A stretch of DNA of 64,000 bases from an uncultured Polaribacter sp. (GCF_947503855.1 NZ_CANNFF010000004.1:124001-188000), one strand, 5' to 3'. Counted from the stretch's first letter, positions 53,001 through 61,688 are shown. The notes: generated by a model from the sequence alone, not told the origin. Numbers and translations are program-made.

Positions 53001-54401
53001 CTATTTTTTAACAGCTATCGTAATGTTTAGTTTAATTTCCTTTAGTCTTTTGTCAAACTTATTTTTTCTTAAAGAAAAAATACTTTCTTGTGGGGTTTTT
53101 AAAATAGAAGACAACTCTAAGGTTAATTCTTTTAAAACGCGTTCTCTTCGTTTGTTAATAGTAATATAATTATCGGTATCTAAATCTGTAGTCAAAATGG
53201 AATTCAACTCATTGAGTAAAAAATATTCTGATTGTTTGTTCATAAAATAAACTAGTACTTGCGTAGATAAATTATTTAAAATAATTGGTGTTTTTTTAAA
53301 ATAAAAAGAGTGGGTGTTTTTAGAATAGTATATGTTAAAGTTACGTTTCTTTTTTCGTAAATAGAGGTGTCTAAATCCAAAAATAGCAATTAGTATACCC
53401 AAACCATAAAGCGTGTATTTTAAAAGAGTTGTTAAAAAAGTATCTTTATAAAAAGGGGTTTCTTTTATTAAACTTCCTCTAAATTCCTCATAGGGTTGGC
53501 TTAAGGCACCATTAGTTTGCCCATCAATACTATAGGTAAAAGAAATATTTTTGGAGGCTTTGTGGTATACAACGCTTTTAATATTTTTAAAGTTTTTAAA
53601 GGTATATGTTTTTACTGTATTCTTAAAAATATCAATTTCTCTTATTAGGGTTGAGATATGAATAATTTTATTTTCTATTTGAACGCGAGGATAGTAATAT
53701 CTATCATTTTTTATAAACTCAAAATTATCGTTATGCTGTTGTAGTTTATGAAGTGTAAAGTCCTTAAAATCTAATCTCCAAACATCATTAAATTTCAAGT
53801 TTTTTGTCTCAAAATTTTTATGATTTGATCTCATATCACCTCCAAAAAAATAGAGATTATTGTCTTTAATTAAAGAAAAAATACGACTCCTTGGTTCAAC
53901 TTTTTCTATGTTAACTTGATGTTGTTTTAACCATTCACCAGCTAAAAAATCATAATAAGTTAAAATATTTTTATGGGTAAACAAGCCATAACCACCCCAT
54001 AAATACATTGTTTGTTTATATTGAAAAGGAATACCACCATATTGATTGTTGTGTTTAAAACTATTATCTATCCTTTTAAAAGTATTGTTTTTAAATTCTA
54101 AAACTCTACCACAACCATTATCCACAAAGTAATTGATGCCATTTATTTGGTATTGATTGTTTTTAAAATCATTTAAATTAAGTTCTTTTGGAAAATTTAT
54201 TTTAAAATGATGGCTAAACTCTGGACCGCTAACCGCCATAGAATCATTATAGACCAATATAGGTTCTCCTGTACTTGCATCCTCAAAAAGCAAATAATTA
54301 GAAGTGTTTTTAAACTTTACTTGACCTAGAAGTATAGGACTTACCAGTGCTATATAAATAAATAAAACATTTTTTTTTAAGTGTTTAAAATTAAAAATCA
54401 T
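53001..54401 (-). CDS. Kelch-like beta-propeller / transmembrane / winged-helix-like protein, candidate membrane regulator
   Basis: About 466 residues from ATG 54401; an ATG at 54425 adds eight. N-terminal hydrophobic signal (NVLFIYIALVSPILLGQ), then an extracytoplasmic part with Kelch-type phrases (MYLWGGYG, LYFFGGDMRS, FNDVWRLDF), one transmembrane helix (TTLLKYTLYGLGILIAIFGF, about residues 334-353), and a basic cytosolic domain of about 110 residues (VLVYFMNKQSEYFLLNELN, then INKRRERVLKELTLEL, ending FDKRLKEIKLNITI) that resembles OmpR-type winged helices. The order fits a one-component sensor reading an outside signal. It faces away from the LamG-T9SS gene and converges on the second giant gene. 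The DNA-binding assignment is inference from pattern only. TAGTTTTG at 54430-54437 could be its -7 box. Confidence 0.75.
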   Translation of the reverse strand: MIFNFKHLKKNVLFIYIALVSPILLGQVKFKNTSNYLLFEDASTGEPILVYNDSMAVSGPEFSHHFKINFPKELNLNDFKNNQYQINGINYFVDNGCGRVLEFKNNTFKRIDNSFKHNNQYGGIPFQYKQTMYLWGGYGLFTHKNILTYYDFLAGEWLKQHQVNIEKVEPRSRIFSLIKDNNLYFFGGDMRSNHKNFETKNLKFNDVWRLDFKDFTLHKLQQHNDNFEFIKNDRYYYPRVQIENKIIHISTLIREIDIFKNTVKTYTFKNFKNIKSVVYHKASKNISFTYSIDGQTNGALSQPYEEFRGSLIKETPFYKDTFLTTLLKYTLYGLGILIAIFGFRHLYLRKKKRNFNIYYSKNTHSFYFKKTPIILNNLSTQVLVYFMNKQSEYFLLNELNSILTTDLDTDNYITINKRRERVLKELTLELSSILKTPQESIFSLRKNKFDKRLKEIKLNITIAVKK

Positions 54402-54429
54402 GTTGGGAGATTTAAATATTTTCATAAAA

Positions 54430-54437
54430 CAAAACTA
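54430..54437 (-). promoter_or_regulatory. Candidate -7 box for the Kelch-type regulator gene
   Basis: TAGTTTTG on the minus strand lies 4 bases before the first ATG (54425) and about 28 before the preferred ATG (54401), supporting the downstream start. No -33 TTG is evident. Confidence 0.4.
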
Positions 54438-54512
54438 GTAAAATAGATGTTGAAAAAAATATACGAAATTATAATGTCGTGTAAATTTATAGGATTTTTT
54501 TGATTCATAAAC

Positions 54513-54520
54513 TAATTTTG
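54513..54520 (+). promoter_or_regulatory. Candidate -7 box for the LamG-T9SS gene
   Basis: TAATTTTG matches TAnnTTTG, 14 bases before the ATG at 54535, implying a leader of less than 10 bases. No well-spaced TTG. Confidence 0.4.
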
Positions 54521-54534
54521 AAAAAATATATATC

Positions 54535-55575
54535 ATGAAAAAAATACTATATACTTTATTTGTTATGGCATGCATAGCAAATTTAAACGCACAAGTACCT
54601 TCTTATGTGCCAACAAATGGTTTAGTTGGTTATTGGCCATTTAATGGGAATGCCAATGATGAAAGCGGAAATGGAAATAATGGAACGGTTAATGGTGCCA
54701 CTTTAGCATCAGACAGAGATGGGAATGAAAATAGTGCCTACTATTTTAATGTAAATGCATCTGGAGGTTGGGGCAGGGCTCAAAACAGAATTACAGTTAA
54801 TAATCCTACAATTTCAAATGAAAATAGTTTTACAATGTCTGCTTGGATTAATCTTGAAACAAAACCAAGCCCTTTTAACAATAGACCCCACACTATAATG
54901 GGAAGATGGGATGGTAATGGAGCTGCTGTTTTTAGGCATCAAATTAATTATTCTGGAGAAATCAGTACTAATTTAACAAACAGCAATGTTGTTGAAGGAG
55001 GTGCAGTCGCTTATGATGTATGGTATCATACCGTAATTACATATGATGGTTCAACATTAAAGCAGTATATAAATAATCAATTAACTAACCAAGAGCAATT
55101 AAGCATAGATATAAATACAAGTTCTACAGACCTAACTTTTGGAGAACTTCATATGGCAAATGGTCATTGGTACTTATTTAGTGGTAAAATGGATGAATTA
55201 GGTTATTGGAACCGAGCATTAACCGAACAAGAAATAGCTAACTTATATACCTCTACTTCTTCTAATGAATGTTCCACATTAGTCATCAATACAGGGGTTT
55301 TAAGCACGAGCCCTATTACTTATACAAGTACAGTAAATATTTATCCTAACCCTGCCAATGAGCAAATTACAATTGATTGTGGCAACCTAGATAATGTAGA
55401 GGGTTGGCATATTAAAATTACCAATACGCTTGGTCAAGAGGTGTTTAACAAGCCAATGGATACCCAACAATATGTTATTCCTTTAAATACTTGGACAGGG
55501 CAAGGTATGTATTTCGTTAAAATTATCAATGCTGAAAACGAGGTGGTAAATATTAAAAAAATTATATTGCAATAG
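54535..55575 (+). CDS. LamG-domain protein with T9SS type A sorting domain
   Basis: A 346-residue secreted protein. Signal peptide residues 1-20 (MKKILYTLFVMACIANLNAQ). A concanavalin-like LamG domain spans about 28-235, opening LVGYWPFNGNANDESGNGNN and closing GKMDELGYWNRALTEQEI, the usual LamG_3 ending. The C-terminal 80 residues form a type A sorting domain (NIYPNPANEQITIDCG ... YFVKII). LamG domains generally bind sugars or matrix proteins; no catalytic domain is present, so an accessory binding role at the cell surface is likely. It is divergent from the Kelch-type gene. Confidence 0.93.
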   Translation: MKKILYTLFVMACIANLNAQVPSYVPTNGLVGYWPFNGNANDESGNGNNGTVNGATLASDRDGNENSAYYFNVNASGGWGRAQNRITVNNPTISNENSFTMSAWINLETKPSPFNNRPHTIMGRWDGNGAAVFRHQINYSGEISTNLTNSNVVEGGAVAYDVWYHTVITYDGSTLKQYINNQLTNQEQLSIDINTSSTDLTFGELHMANGHWYLFSGKMDELGYWNRALTEQEIANLYTSTSSNECSTLVINTGVLSTSPITYTSTVNIYPNPANEQITIDCGNLDNVEGWHIKITNTLGQEVFNKPMDTQQYVIPLNTWTGQGMYFVKIINAENEVVNIKKIILQ

Positions 55576-55894
55576 CATTACAAAAAAGTAGGCTGTTCAA
55601 AAGGATATCAACAGTTAAATACTGTTTTGTTTTTCATTGAGAACCGATTCAATAATGTTTTGTTTTTTATCCTCGGTTATGCCTGCAACTATTACATAAG
55701 TAAATGATGTAGCATATTGTAGTAAGTGTTTTTTAATTAATAAGTTGTGTGTAATAATTTTTAATGTATATTAGTAATTCAATATTTTTTACCTAAAAAA
55801 CCTACTGCTATTCGACCCTGTAACTAGCTTTCAGCGTCAAATAAAATAGAAGCGGTTTACAGTCCGTTTTATAAGGGATTAAATATAGGTATTT
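55576..55894. other. Intergenic region with a possible gene remnant on the minus strand
   Basis: No full gene. On the minus strand a frame of about 51 codons (55770 down to a TAA at 55615-55617) reads smoothly as HLLQYATSFTYVIVAGITED then KKQNIIESVLNEK, looking protein-like but without a start codon in place. It may be the 3' end of a lost gene or chance. No promoter matching the full consensus was found for the operon that begins at 55895. Confidence 0.35.
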
Positions 55895-56404
55895 ATGACA
55901 ACTAAAAAAATCTATTCAAGTACTAAATTACAGTTCGCTACATTTATTTTATTTTTGTGTGTAGCGTCAATTCATGCTCAGTTACATCACCAAACATTTG
56001 GGACTTTAGGAGGTAGTCAAACGAAATCAAACTATCATATTTCTTATTCTGTAGGCCAATCTTCAGTTGTGGGTACCTATACATCAGATGCAATGCTTAT
56101 AAGCCAAGGCTATCAACAGCCTATTTTTAATGAGTATACAGCAAAGTTCACTTCAAGTTTACATGAAGTAAAATTTTATCCAAATCCATTTTCAACGCAT
56201 CTTACTTTTAAATTCTTAATAGATTATGATGATATTCAAGTCAGAATCATAGATGTTACTGGACGAATTGTATTTACAAAAACTTTAAGTACGGCAAACC
56301 AGTTACTAGTTTTAAACCTTCCTTACCTTTCAGATAGTGCATATATAATTACACTGTCTGCGCTTAACTTTTATTACCAAACAAAAATTATAAAACAACC
56401 TTGA
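55895..56404 (+). CDS. Short T9SS type A sorting-domain protein
   Basis: A 169-residue protein: signal peptide (about residues 1-28, ending IHAQ), a small domain of about 55 residues (LHHQTFGTLGGSQTKSNYHI, then YSVGQSSVVGTY and ISQGYQQP) and a complete type A sorting domain (EVKFYPNPFSTHLTF ... YYQTKIIKQ). Such short proteins with the GQ.S..GTY..... ..GYQQP pattern are common in Bacteroidota and lack a known enzyme domain. It is the first gene of an operon: its stop overlaps the TTG start of the OmpA-family gene. Confidence 0.88.
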   Translation: MTTKKIYSSTKLQFATFILFLCVASIHAQLHHQTFGTLGGSQTKSNYHISYSVGQSSVVGTYTSDAMLISQGYQQPIFNEYTAKFTSSLHEVKFYPNPFSTHLTFKFLIDYDDIQVRIIDVTGRIVFTKTLSTANQLLVLNLPYLSDSAYIITLSALNFYYQTKIIKQP

Positions 56405-57471
56405 AACACCTAACACTTACAATAGTCATCTTACTTATTAGTAGCAAAAGCTTTACACAAGAAATTTCTTTAGAATCAGGGCTCAATTTCAGCAAGTATA
56501 TTTATAGCAATTCCGCTGGTAAATCGAATGATAATATTAAACCAGATACTGGATTTTATTCTAGATTAGGTCTTGGACTTTTTCAATTGGCTAACCAAAA
56601 AATTGAGTATGGATTAAGCTTTCAACAATTTAATGCTACTGGGGGCGATGGATACGAAAACTACAATTGGAACACCAATTATCTGGGTGGGTTTGTGAAG
56701 TATCAAAAGTTGCTTTACAAAAACATTATAGGAGCAAAACTTAGTCTAGATTTCTTGTACTTAGTCTCTGTAAAACAGAAAATTGGAGGAAAAACATTTG
56801 ACTTAACCAACCAAAAAGAAATGAATGGAACTTGGATAAACCCTAGTGTAGGTTTGTTTGTAAACGTTGTTAATTCGAATTCCTTTGGATTGGATGTAGG
56901 TTATAATTTTTCGTATGCATTTAAGCCCTCTAATCAAGGTACAGAAACACTTTCATACATGGCAAATCAAGTGTATTTTAAACTTTATTTAAACCCTTAT
57001 AAAAAGGAAGTTGCTATTTCTGATTATGAGCGATCTAAATACATCGTGCCTGATTCTATTTCAAAAAATCAATTGGCATTGGAACAAGATATTAAAAATT
57101 TAAAATTTGAAATCAATTTATTAAAGCAGACACCCGTATCACCTCCAGAACATACCGTATTTTTTCATTTAGATTCTTATATAATTGATAAAGATCAGTA
57201 TGAAAAACTTGAGAAAATCGCACGTTATTTAAGAAATCACCCAACAAGTATTTCAACACTTGTGGGGTATGCAGACGATACAACGGGACAAACAGAATAT
57301 AATCAAACCCTCTCTAACAAAAGGGCAAAAAGTGTTCAAGAATTTCTAATTTCTCTGCAAGTAGATCCAAGTCAATGTATTATAAAAGGAGCAGGAGAAA
57401 CAAGTCAATTTAACCAGAAAATATACGATTCTAACCGTAGAGTTATTATCATTTTAACACCAAAAAAATAA
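56401..57471 (+). CDS. OmpA-family outer membrane protein (N-terminal beta-barrel, C-terminal peptidoglycan-binding domain)
   Basis: A 356-residue protein starting at TTG 56401, overlapping the previous stop as TTGA; the start is supported by the signal peptide that follows at once (KHLTLTIVILLISSKSFTQ). Residues about 22-205 show alternating aromatic strands of an outer-membrane barrel (YSRLGLGLFQL, YGLSFQQF, SFGLDVGYNFSY). The C-terminal about 110 residues are OmpA-like (VFFHLDSYIIDKDQYEKLEK, ISTLVGYADDT, YNQTLSNKRAKSVQEFL) and should bind peptidoglycan. The lone Cys near residue 321 is unusual. The next gene starts two bases after the stop codon. Together the three genes look like an exported-protein/outer-membrane-partner unit, comparable in layout (not in family) to SprF next to SprB-type adhesins. 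Confidence 0.88.
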   Translation: MKHLTLTIVILLISSKSFTQEISLESGLNFSKYIYSNSAGKSNDNIKPDTGFYSRLGLGLFQLANQKIEYGLSFQQFNATGGDGYENYNWNTNYLGGFVKYQKLLYKNIIGAKLSLDFLYLVSVKQKIGGKTFDLTNQKEMNGTWINPSVGLFVNVVNSNSFGLDVGYNFSYAFKPSNQGTETLSYMANQVYFKLYLNPYKKEVAISDYERSKYIVPDSISKNQLALEQDIKNLKFEINLLKQTPVSPPEHTVFFHLDSYIIDKDQYEKLEKIARYLRNHPTSISTLVGYADDTTGQTEYNQTLSNKRAKSVQEFLISLQVDPSQCIIKGAGETSQFNQKIYDSNRRVIIILTPKK

Positions 57472-57473
57472 GT

Positions 57474-60400
57474 ATGAAAAAGACCATTCACAGCATTAAA
57501 ATTATTCTCTTTTTGTGTATTTTAAATTCTGTTTTTGTCCTTGCTCAAGACAAAAGAAACGGTATTAGTTATCAAGCTTTAATTATAAATTCAAGTGAGG
57601 TTGAACTTCCTGGCGCCAATCAAACAAACACCCCTTTAAGAAATCATAAAATATGTCTTCGTTTTTCTCTTATTAATGAAAAGGGAACTTATGAATACAT
57701 AGAACATACGGTAACAACAACAGATTCTTACGGTATGGTTAATGTTCTTATTGGTACGGGTGAGGCTGTTGGTAGTAATTCTTGGAGCGATGTAGAGTGG
57801 TCGGTGGCAATGAAAACCCTTAAGGTTGATTTTGATATGACAGCTCAATGCAACTCTTTTCAAGAATTAAGCTTACAACAACTTACGGCGGTTCCTTTTG
57901 CATTGTATGCACCTGGATCTGAAATTCCAGGACCAGATGGAGCTCCTGGTGACGATGGAATTTCTGCTTATGAAGTTTGGTTGGCACTTGGCAATACAGG
58001 AACAGAGCAAGAATTTATTGACTCACTTAAAGGAGCTGATGGTGACGATGGAATTTCTGCTTATGAAGTTTGGTTGGCACTTGGCAATACGGGAACAGAG
58101 CAAGAATTTATTGACTCACTTAAAGGAGCTGATGGTGAGGATGGGGATGACTTTGCATTTGAGCTTCCTGATGGAGTTGAAAATGGAGATTATCTACAAT
58201 GGATATGGAATGGTACAAGCTGGGACATCACTGTCATTACCCCCGATGACACAAGCATAATATTAATTTCATCTTCAGGAACCAATAATCAATCTGTCTG
58301 TGCTAATGTTGAAATAGAACCAATTGTTTATTCATTTTCTGAAATTGTTTCTGGAGTAACTGTAATTGGTCTACCATCAGGTTTAAATTTTGAGCTAACA
58401 AACAATGAATTAATCATATCAGGGCAAATCACGCAACAACTATTGGAAACAAGTACTTTTGAGTACCAAGTTCAGGTGCCTCAATCAAATGGCCCGAATA
58501 GAGTTGCATATGGAAGAATAACTTTTGATCCCGCGCCTCAAATTATTCTTGATGTTGGGGAACAAAATATGAGTGCTTGCTTATTGGAACCTATTGACCC
58601 CATAGAATATCTGATTGAAAACTCTCAAAACAGCGCTACAGTAACTGGACTCCCTCCTGGAATAAGTTCTTCAATTGTTGGAAATAGAATCATAATTTCT
58701 GGAACGCCTGATAGCTCATTAATTGATGGGTCATCTGCAACTTACACCATTGAAACACCACCAGGAACATGTGATGCTGTGTCAATTACAGGGATCATAA
58801 GTTTTACGGATTGTAGCACATGTTATCCAACTGCTGAAGCAGGTGCTGATGCAACAATTTGTTCTGGTGAGATCTTTCAAATAGCAGGAAATGTTGGGAA
58901 TGCAACCAACATTTATTGGACAACAAGTGGAAATGGAACTTTTGATAATTCCAATTCCCCCAACCCTAAATATGTCCCGACAAATGAGGATTTTGACTCT
59001 GGATCAGTAACCCTTACCGTTAAAGTGCAAAATGACTCATGTGGGAGTCTTGAAGAGTTAGAGGACTCTATGGTATTAAGCATTTCTGATTGTTCCTCAA
59101 TTGATGTAACCTTAATCAATAACATTGAGGCTATTGTTTTTGCTAATGATGTAACCTTTGGTGCAGAAATAGTAACTGATAATATTCAAAATATAGCATC
59201 TGCTGGACTATGTTATAATACTATTGGTGGAGCTACAACTTCAGATCCAAAAGTGGAGCAAGCTTATTATGATGGTGGGTTTTGGAAAGAAGTCCCTCCT
59301 GTTTTTGAACTGGATTTGGTTGGAGTTCCTGTAGACTCATTATTTGTTAGACCTTTTGTAACCACAATTGGTGGGGATACGGTTTATGGTAATCAAATTG
59401 CAATTGCTAATGAAGACCCAAATAGAAACCATATCTATAATTTTTCTACTGAGTCAGGAGATTTTAGCCCTGAAAACTATACAATCACTACTACTTCTGA
59501 GATAACATTTCAAAATATAATCTCTTTAAGAAATTTAAATTGGGAATACGGGTCTCCAAACTACAGTAATATAGTAATAGTTAATTTCCCTAGCTTAGAT
59601 AGGATTGAGGATAACTTCATTTTAAAATATGAATATTCATTAAGGGAATTCAATGCACCAAAACTGAGGAAAATTTCAAGTAGGCTAATTGTTGACTACA
59701 ATAATATCGAGAAATTTTTATTGCCAAAATTGCAAATTAGTGGTAACCGTGAAGGTTCAATTAGCAATAATGAAAATTTAAATGAACTGGATTTAACAAG
59801 TTGGGAAGGAAAAGACGGATATAGTAATTTTAATATATCAAGTAATGAAAGTCTAATTGAAATTAATTTAGATAGCTTTTATAAAACCCGTCAGCCAAAT
59901 GGAGGTCATAATTCTTTTAGAATTAGCGGTAATTCAAACTTGAAAACAATTAGTTTTGGAACTGATTTGGATATTGAAGCACTCATTAGAATTTATGGAA
60001 ATGAAAATTTAGAGGAGATAAACTTTACAAAGTTAACAAATGTTAAATCTGGTCAAATAGAAATTACTGATAATCAATCATTAAAAAAAATAACTTTTGA
60101 GAGTTTAAAATCTTCAAATTATGTAAAAGATAAACAATATTGGTTAGAGCCACATATTTTGATTTATAAAAATACTTTATTGGAAGAAATAAACATACCA
60201 ACTATTGAAAATTTTTATAACATAAGCATAAATAATAATGAATCTCTTCCTGAAATAATATTCCCTGAGCTTTTAACAGTTCATAAGAATTTAACTATTC
60301 GTGATAATACCAACCTTTCTAAGGTACTCATGCCAAAACTAGAGACAACTGGAGATAAAGTTTACAATTCAAATTCCTTTTTATTTAATTCAAATCAAAG

Positions 60401-60893
60401 TTTGAATGACATTAATTTTGATTCACTTCTCAAGGTGTATACAAGTCTAACAGTTGAAAACAATCAACAACTAGATTTAAATGACTTTCCCTGTAATCTA
60501 TTTGTACTAGTGAATGATGGGCTTGATTGTACGTTTGGGGATATTAATGTGTCAAATAATCTAGATGACACCTATTGTTTCCAAGATCCTAGTTTAATAC
60601 CGCCCATTGATATACAAACTGTTGCTGCATTTAATATCAGCTCTGACCAAGCAAAAACAACTACTAACACCACCTCATACACTAAGATGAAATCTAGAGG
60701 CCTTGTTTGGAGTACTTCCCCAAATCCAACAATTGAGAATGATTTTTTCTCGGAAAATGGAAGTCTAAACGGAACATACGATTCCTACATGTATAATCTT
60801 CAACCCAATACTACCTATTATTTTAGAGCTTATGGTGAGGATTGTAATGGAGTGTTTTACGGAAATGAGTTACAGTTTACTACACTTCCTTAG
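57474..60893 (+). CDS. Large exported protein with collagen-like, Ig/PKD-like, L-domain and FN3-like modules
   Basis: A 1139-residue protein. Signal peptide 1-25 (LCILNSVFVLAQ); residues 26-145 form an N-terminal domain (GISYQALI ... QLTAVPFALYA) often found at the head of collagen-like proteins in Bacteroidota; 148-225 is a collagen-like stretch (GPDGAPGDDG) with two copies of a 31-residue unit (AYEVWLALGNTGTEQEFIDS); 260-550 holds Ig-like/PKD-like domains (AEAGADATICSG); 650-1020 resembles receptor L-domain/LRR repeats (NENLNELDL, FGTDLDIEALIRIYGNENL); the end is FN3-like (LVWSTSPNPT, NTTYYFRAYG). No C-terminal T9SS sorting domain is present although it is the last gene of a T9SS-linked operon. 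Confidence 0.85.
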   Translation: MKKTIHSIKIILFLCILNSVFVLAQDKRNGISYQALIINSSEVELPGANQTNTPLRNHKICLRFSLINEKGTYEYIEHTVTTTDSYGMVNVLIGTGEAVGSNSWSDVEWSVAMKTLKVDFDMTAQCNSFQELSLQQLTAVPFALYAPGSEIPGPDGAPGDDGISAYEVWLALGNTGTEQEFIDSLKGADGDDGISAYEVWLALGNTGTEQEFIDSLKGADGEDGDDFAFELPDGVENGDYLQWIWNGTSWDITVITPDDTSIILISSSGTNNQSVCANVEIEPIVYSFSEIVSGVTVIGLPSGLNFELTNNELIISGQITQQLLETSTFEYQVQVPQSNGPNRVAYGRITFDPAPQIILDVGEQNMSACLLEPIDPIEYLIENSQNSATVTGLPPGISSSIVGNRIIISGTPDSSLIDGSSATYTIETPPGTCDAVSITGIISFTDCSTCYPTAEAGADATICSGEIFQIAGNVGNATNIYWTTSGNGTFDNSNSPNPKYVPTNEDFDSGSVTLTVKVQNDSCGSLEELEDSMVLSISDCSSIDVTLINNIEAIVFANDVTFGAEIVTDNIQNIASAGLCYNTIGGATTSDPKVEQAYYDGGFWKEVPPVFELDLVGVPVDSLFVRPFVTTIGGDTVYGNQIAIANEDPNRNHIYNFSTESGDFSPENYTITTTSEITFQNIISLRNLNWEYGSPNYSNIVIVNFPSLDRIEDNFILKYEYSLREFNAPKLRKISSRLIVDYNNIEKFLLPKLQISGNREGSISNNENLNELDLTSWEGKDGYSNFNISSNESLIEINLDSFYKTRQPNGGHNSFRISGNSNLKTISFGTDLDIEALIRIYGNENLEEINFTKLTNVKSGQIEITDNQSLKKITFESLKSSNYVKDKQYWLEPHILIYKNTLLEEINIPTIENFYNISINNNESLPEIIFPELLTVHKNLTIRDNTNLSKVLMPKLETTGDKVYNSNSFLFNSNQSLNDINFDSLLKVYTSLTVENNQQLDLNDFPCNLFVLVNDGLDCTFGDINVSNNLDDTYCFQDPSLIPPIDIQTVAAFNISSDQAKTTTNTTSYTKMKSRGLVWSTSPNPTIENDFFSENGSLNGTYDSYMYNLQPNTTYYFRAYGEDCNGVFYGNELQFTTLP
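57951..58136 (+). repeat. Two tandem 93-bp repeats in the collagen-like segment
   Basis: Bases 57951-58043 and 58044-58136 differ at a single position that I can see (ACAGG versus ACGGG). They encode the 31-residue DDGISAYEVWLALG... unit twice, a recent duplication. Confidence 0.9.
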
Positions 60894-61298
60894 AAAATTT
60901 TTAGTTTTAGGAAAGAAATTCTAATCCAGCTTGAGTCTGTTAAATTTACTTTTACTAGTCTTAAAAACCCCTGACCTAATTTCCTTATCCATCTTTCTTT
61001 TGGTTTTATATTTCATATAACGTTTGCACACTGCTTTAACCTCGTCAGGATACAACTCTTTTACTTTGTTTTTGAGCTTGAAATATGTTGGTCTTACTAA
61101 AGAAATCTCATTATCCCTAGAGTGAATAGCCCTCCAAAGCAATAAGGGGTCATTTTTGATACTCTAACACACTTTCCGTTGATGCATGTAGCATCTTGGT
61201 CTCTTAGCTTACGGCTTAAGTGGATACCGGGCCTTCCTGTCTTCATGTGTGTATAACTTGTGTAGGAGCTGAAAAGGCCAGGAAAATTTCTTTACATT
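60894..61298. other. Compositionally distinct segment between two paralogous gene ends
   Basis: About 400 bases between the collagen/FN3 gene and a truncated paralogue. Bases 61201-61260 are 28/60 G+C, against about 30% in typical genes here. On the minus strand a frame of 73 codons (60921-61142; RDNEISLVRPTYFKLKNKV, then CKRYMKYKTKRKMDKEI) looks protein-like and basic. The sequence further upstream on that strand carries stops in all frames, so it is broken. GGCCTT (near 61230) and AAGGCC (near 61275) form an inverted repeat. It resembles a remnant of an inserted element, but I cannot name a family. Confidence 0.45.
60921..61142 (-). pseudogene. Basic 73-codon protein fragment of unknown family, possibly element-derived
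   Basis: The frame ends in a normal stop but starts only at a TTG, with an in-frame TAG about 30 bases upstream. The product is rich in Lys and Arg and begins LWRAIHSRDNEISLVRPTY. The first bases of the flanking region show a different composition from the neighbouring genes. It may be the C-terminal end of a lost DNA- or RNA-binding protein. A short intact gene is possible but less likely. Confidence 0.35.
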
Positions 61299-61688
61299 AT
61301 GTTAAATTATAGCTTTGATTGTAGTCCAGGGAATGTTAATGTTGGGGGTAATTTAGATAACAACTATTGTTTTCAAGACCTTTCTTTAAGAGAAGATCCC
61401 GATCAAACGACAGTACCCATTACTGCCATCACATCAACAGAAGCGAAAAGTGGTGGGATGATTACCAGCAATTCATTTGTTAAAGCACAATCCAAAGGAG
61501 TATGTTGGAGCACATCTCCAAACCCGTCCATTGCAGGTACCTTTTCAGAAAATGGTAATTGGAATGATGATTATGATTCTTACATTTATAACCTCACGCC
61601 AAACACCACCTATTATGTTCGGGCGTATATGAAAGATTGTAATGGGGTGTATTATGGAAACGAAATTTCGTTTACCACCAAACCTTAA
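61299..61688 (+). pseudogene. 3' fragment of a paralogue of the collagen/FN3-type protein
   Basis: The 129-codon frame matches the C-terminus of the 57474-60893 product along its length: DCSPGNVNVGGNLDNNYCFQD against DCTFGDINVSNNLDDTYCFQD (21-residue spans, aligned piecewise: FGDINVSNNLDDTYCFQ with PGNVNVGGNLDNNYCFQ), then GVCWSTSPNPS, NTTYYVRAY and DCNGVYYGNEISFTT. It has no signal peptide and the ATG at 61299 is internal to the homologous region; the frame is open upstream only to a TAG near 61261. The front of the gene therefore has been lost, probably when the segment at 60.9-61.3 kb arrived or by recombination between tandem paralogues. Confidence 0.75.

Noticed and set aside
57636..57863. 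Minus-strand frame opposite the start of the large export-operon gene
   Set aside because: It is opposite a well-supported signal peptide and N-terminal domain and has no recognisable motif.
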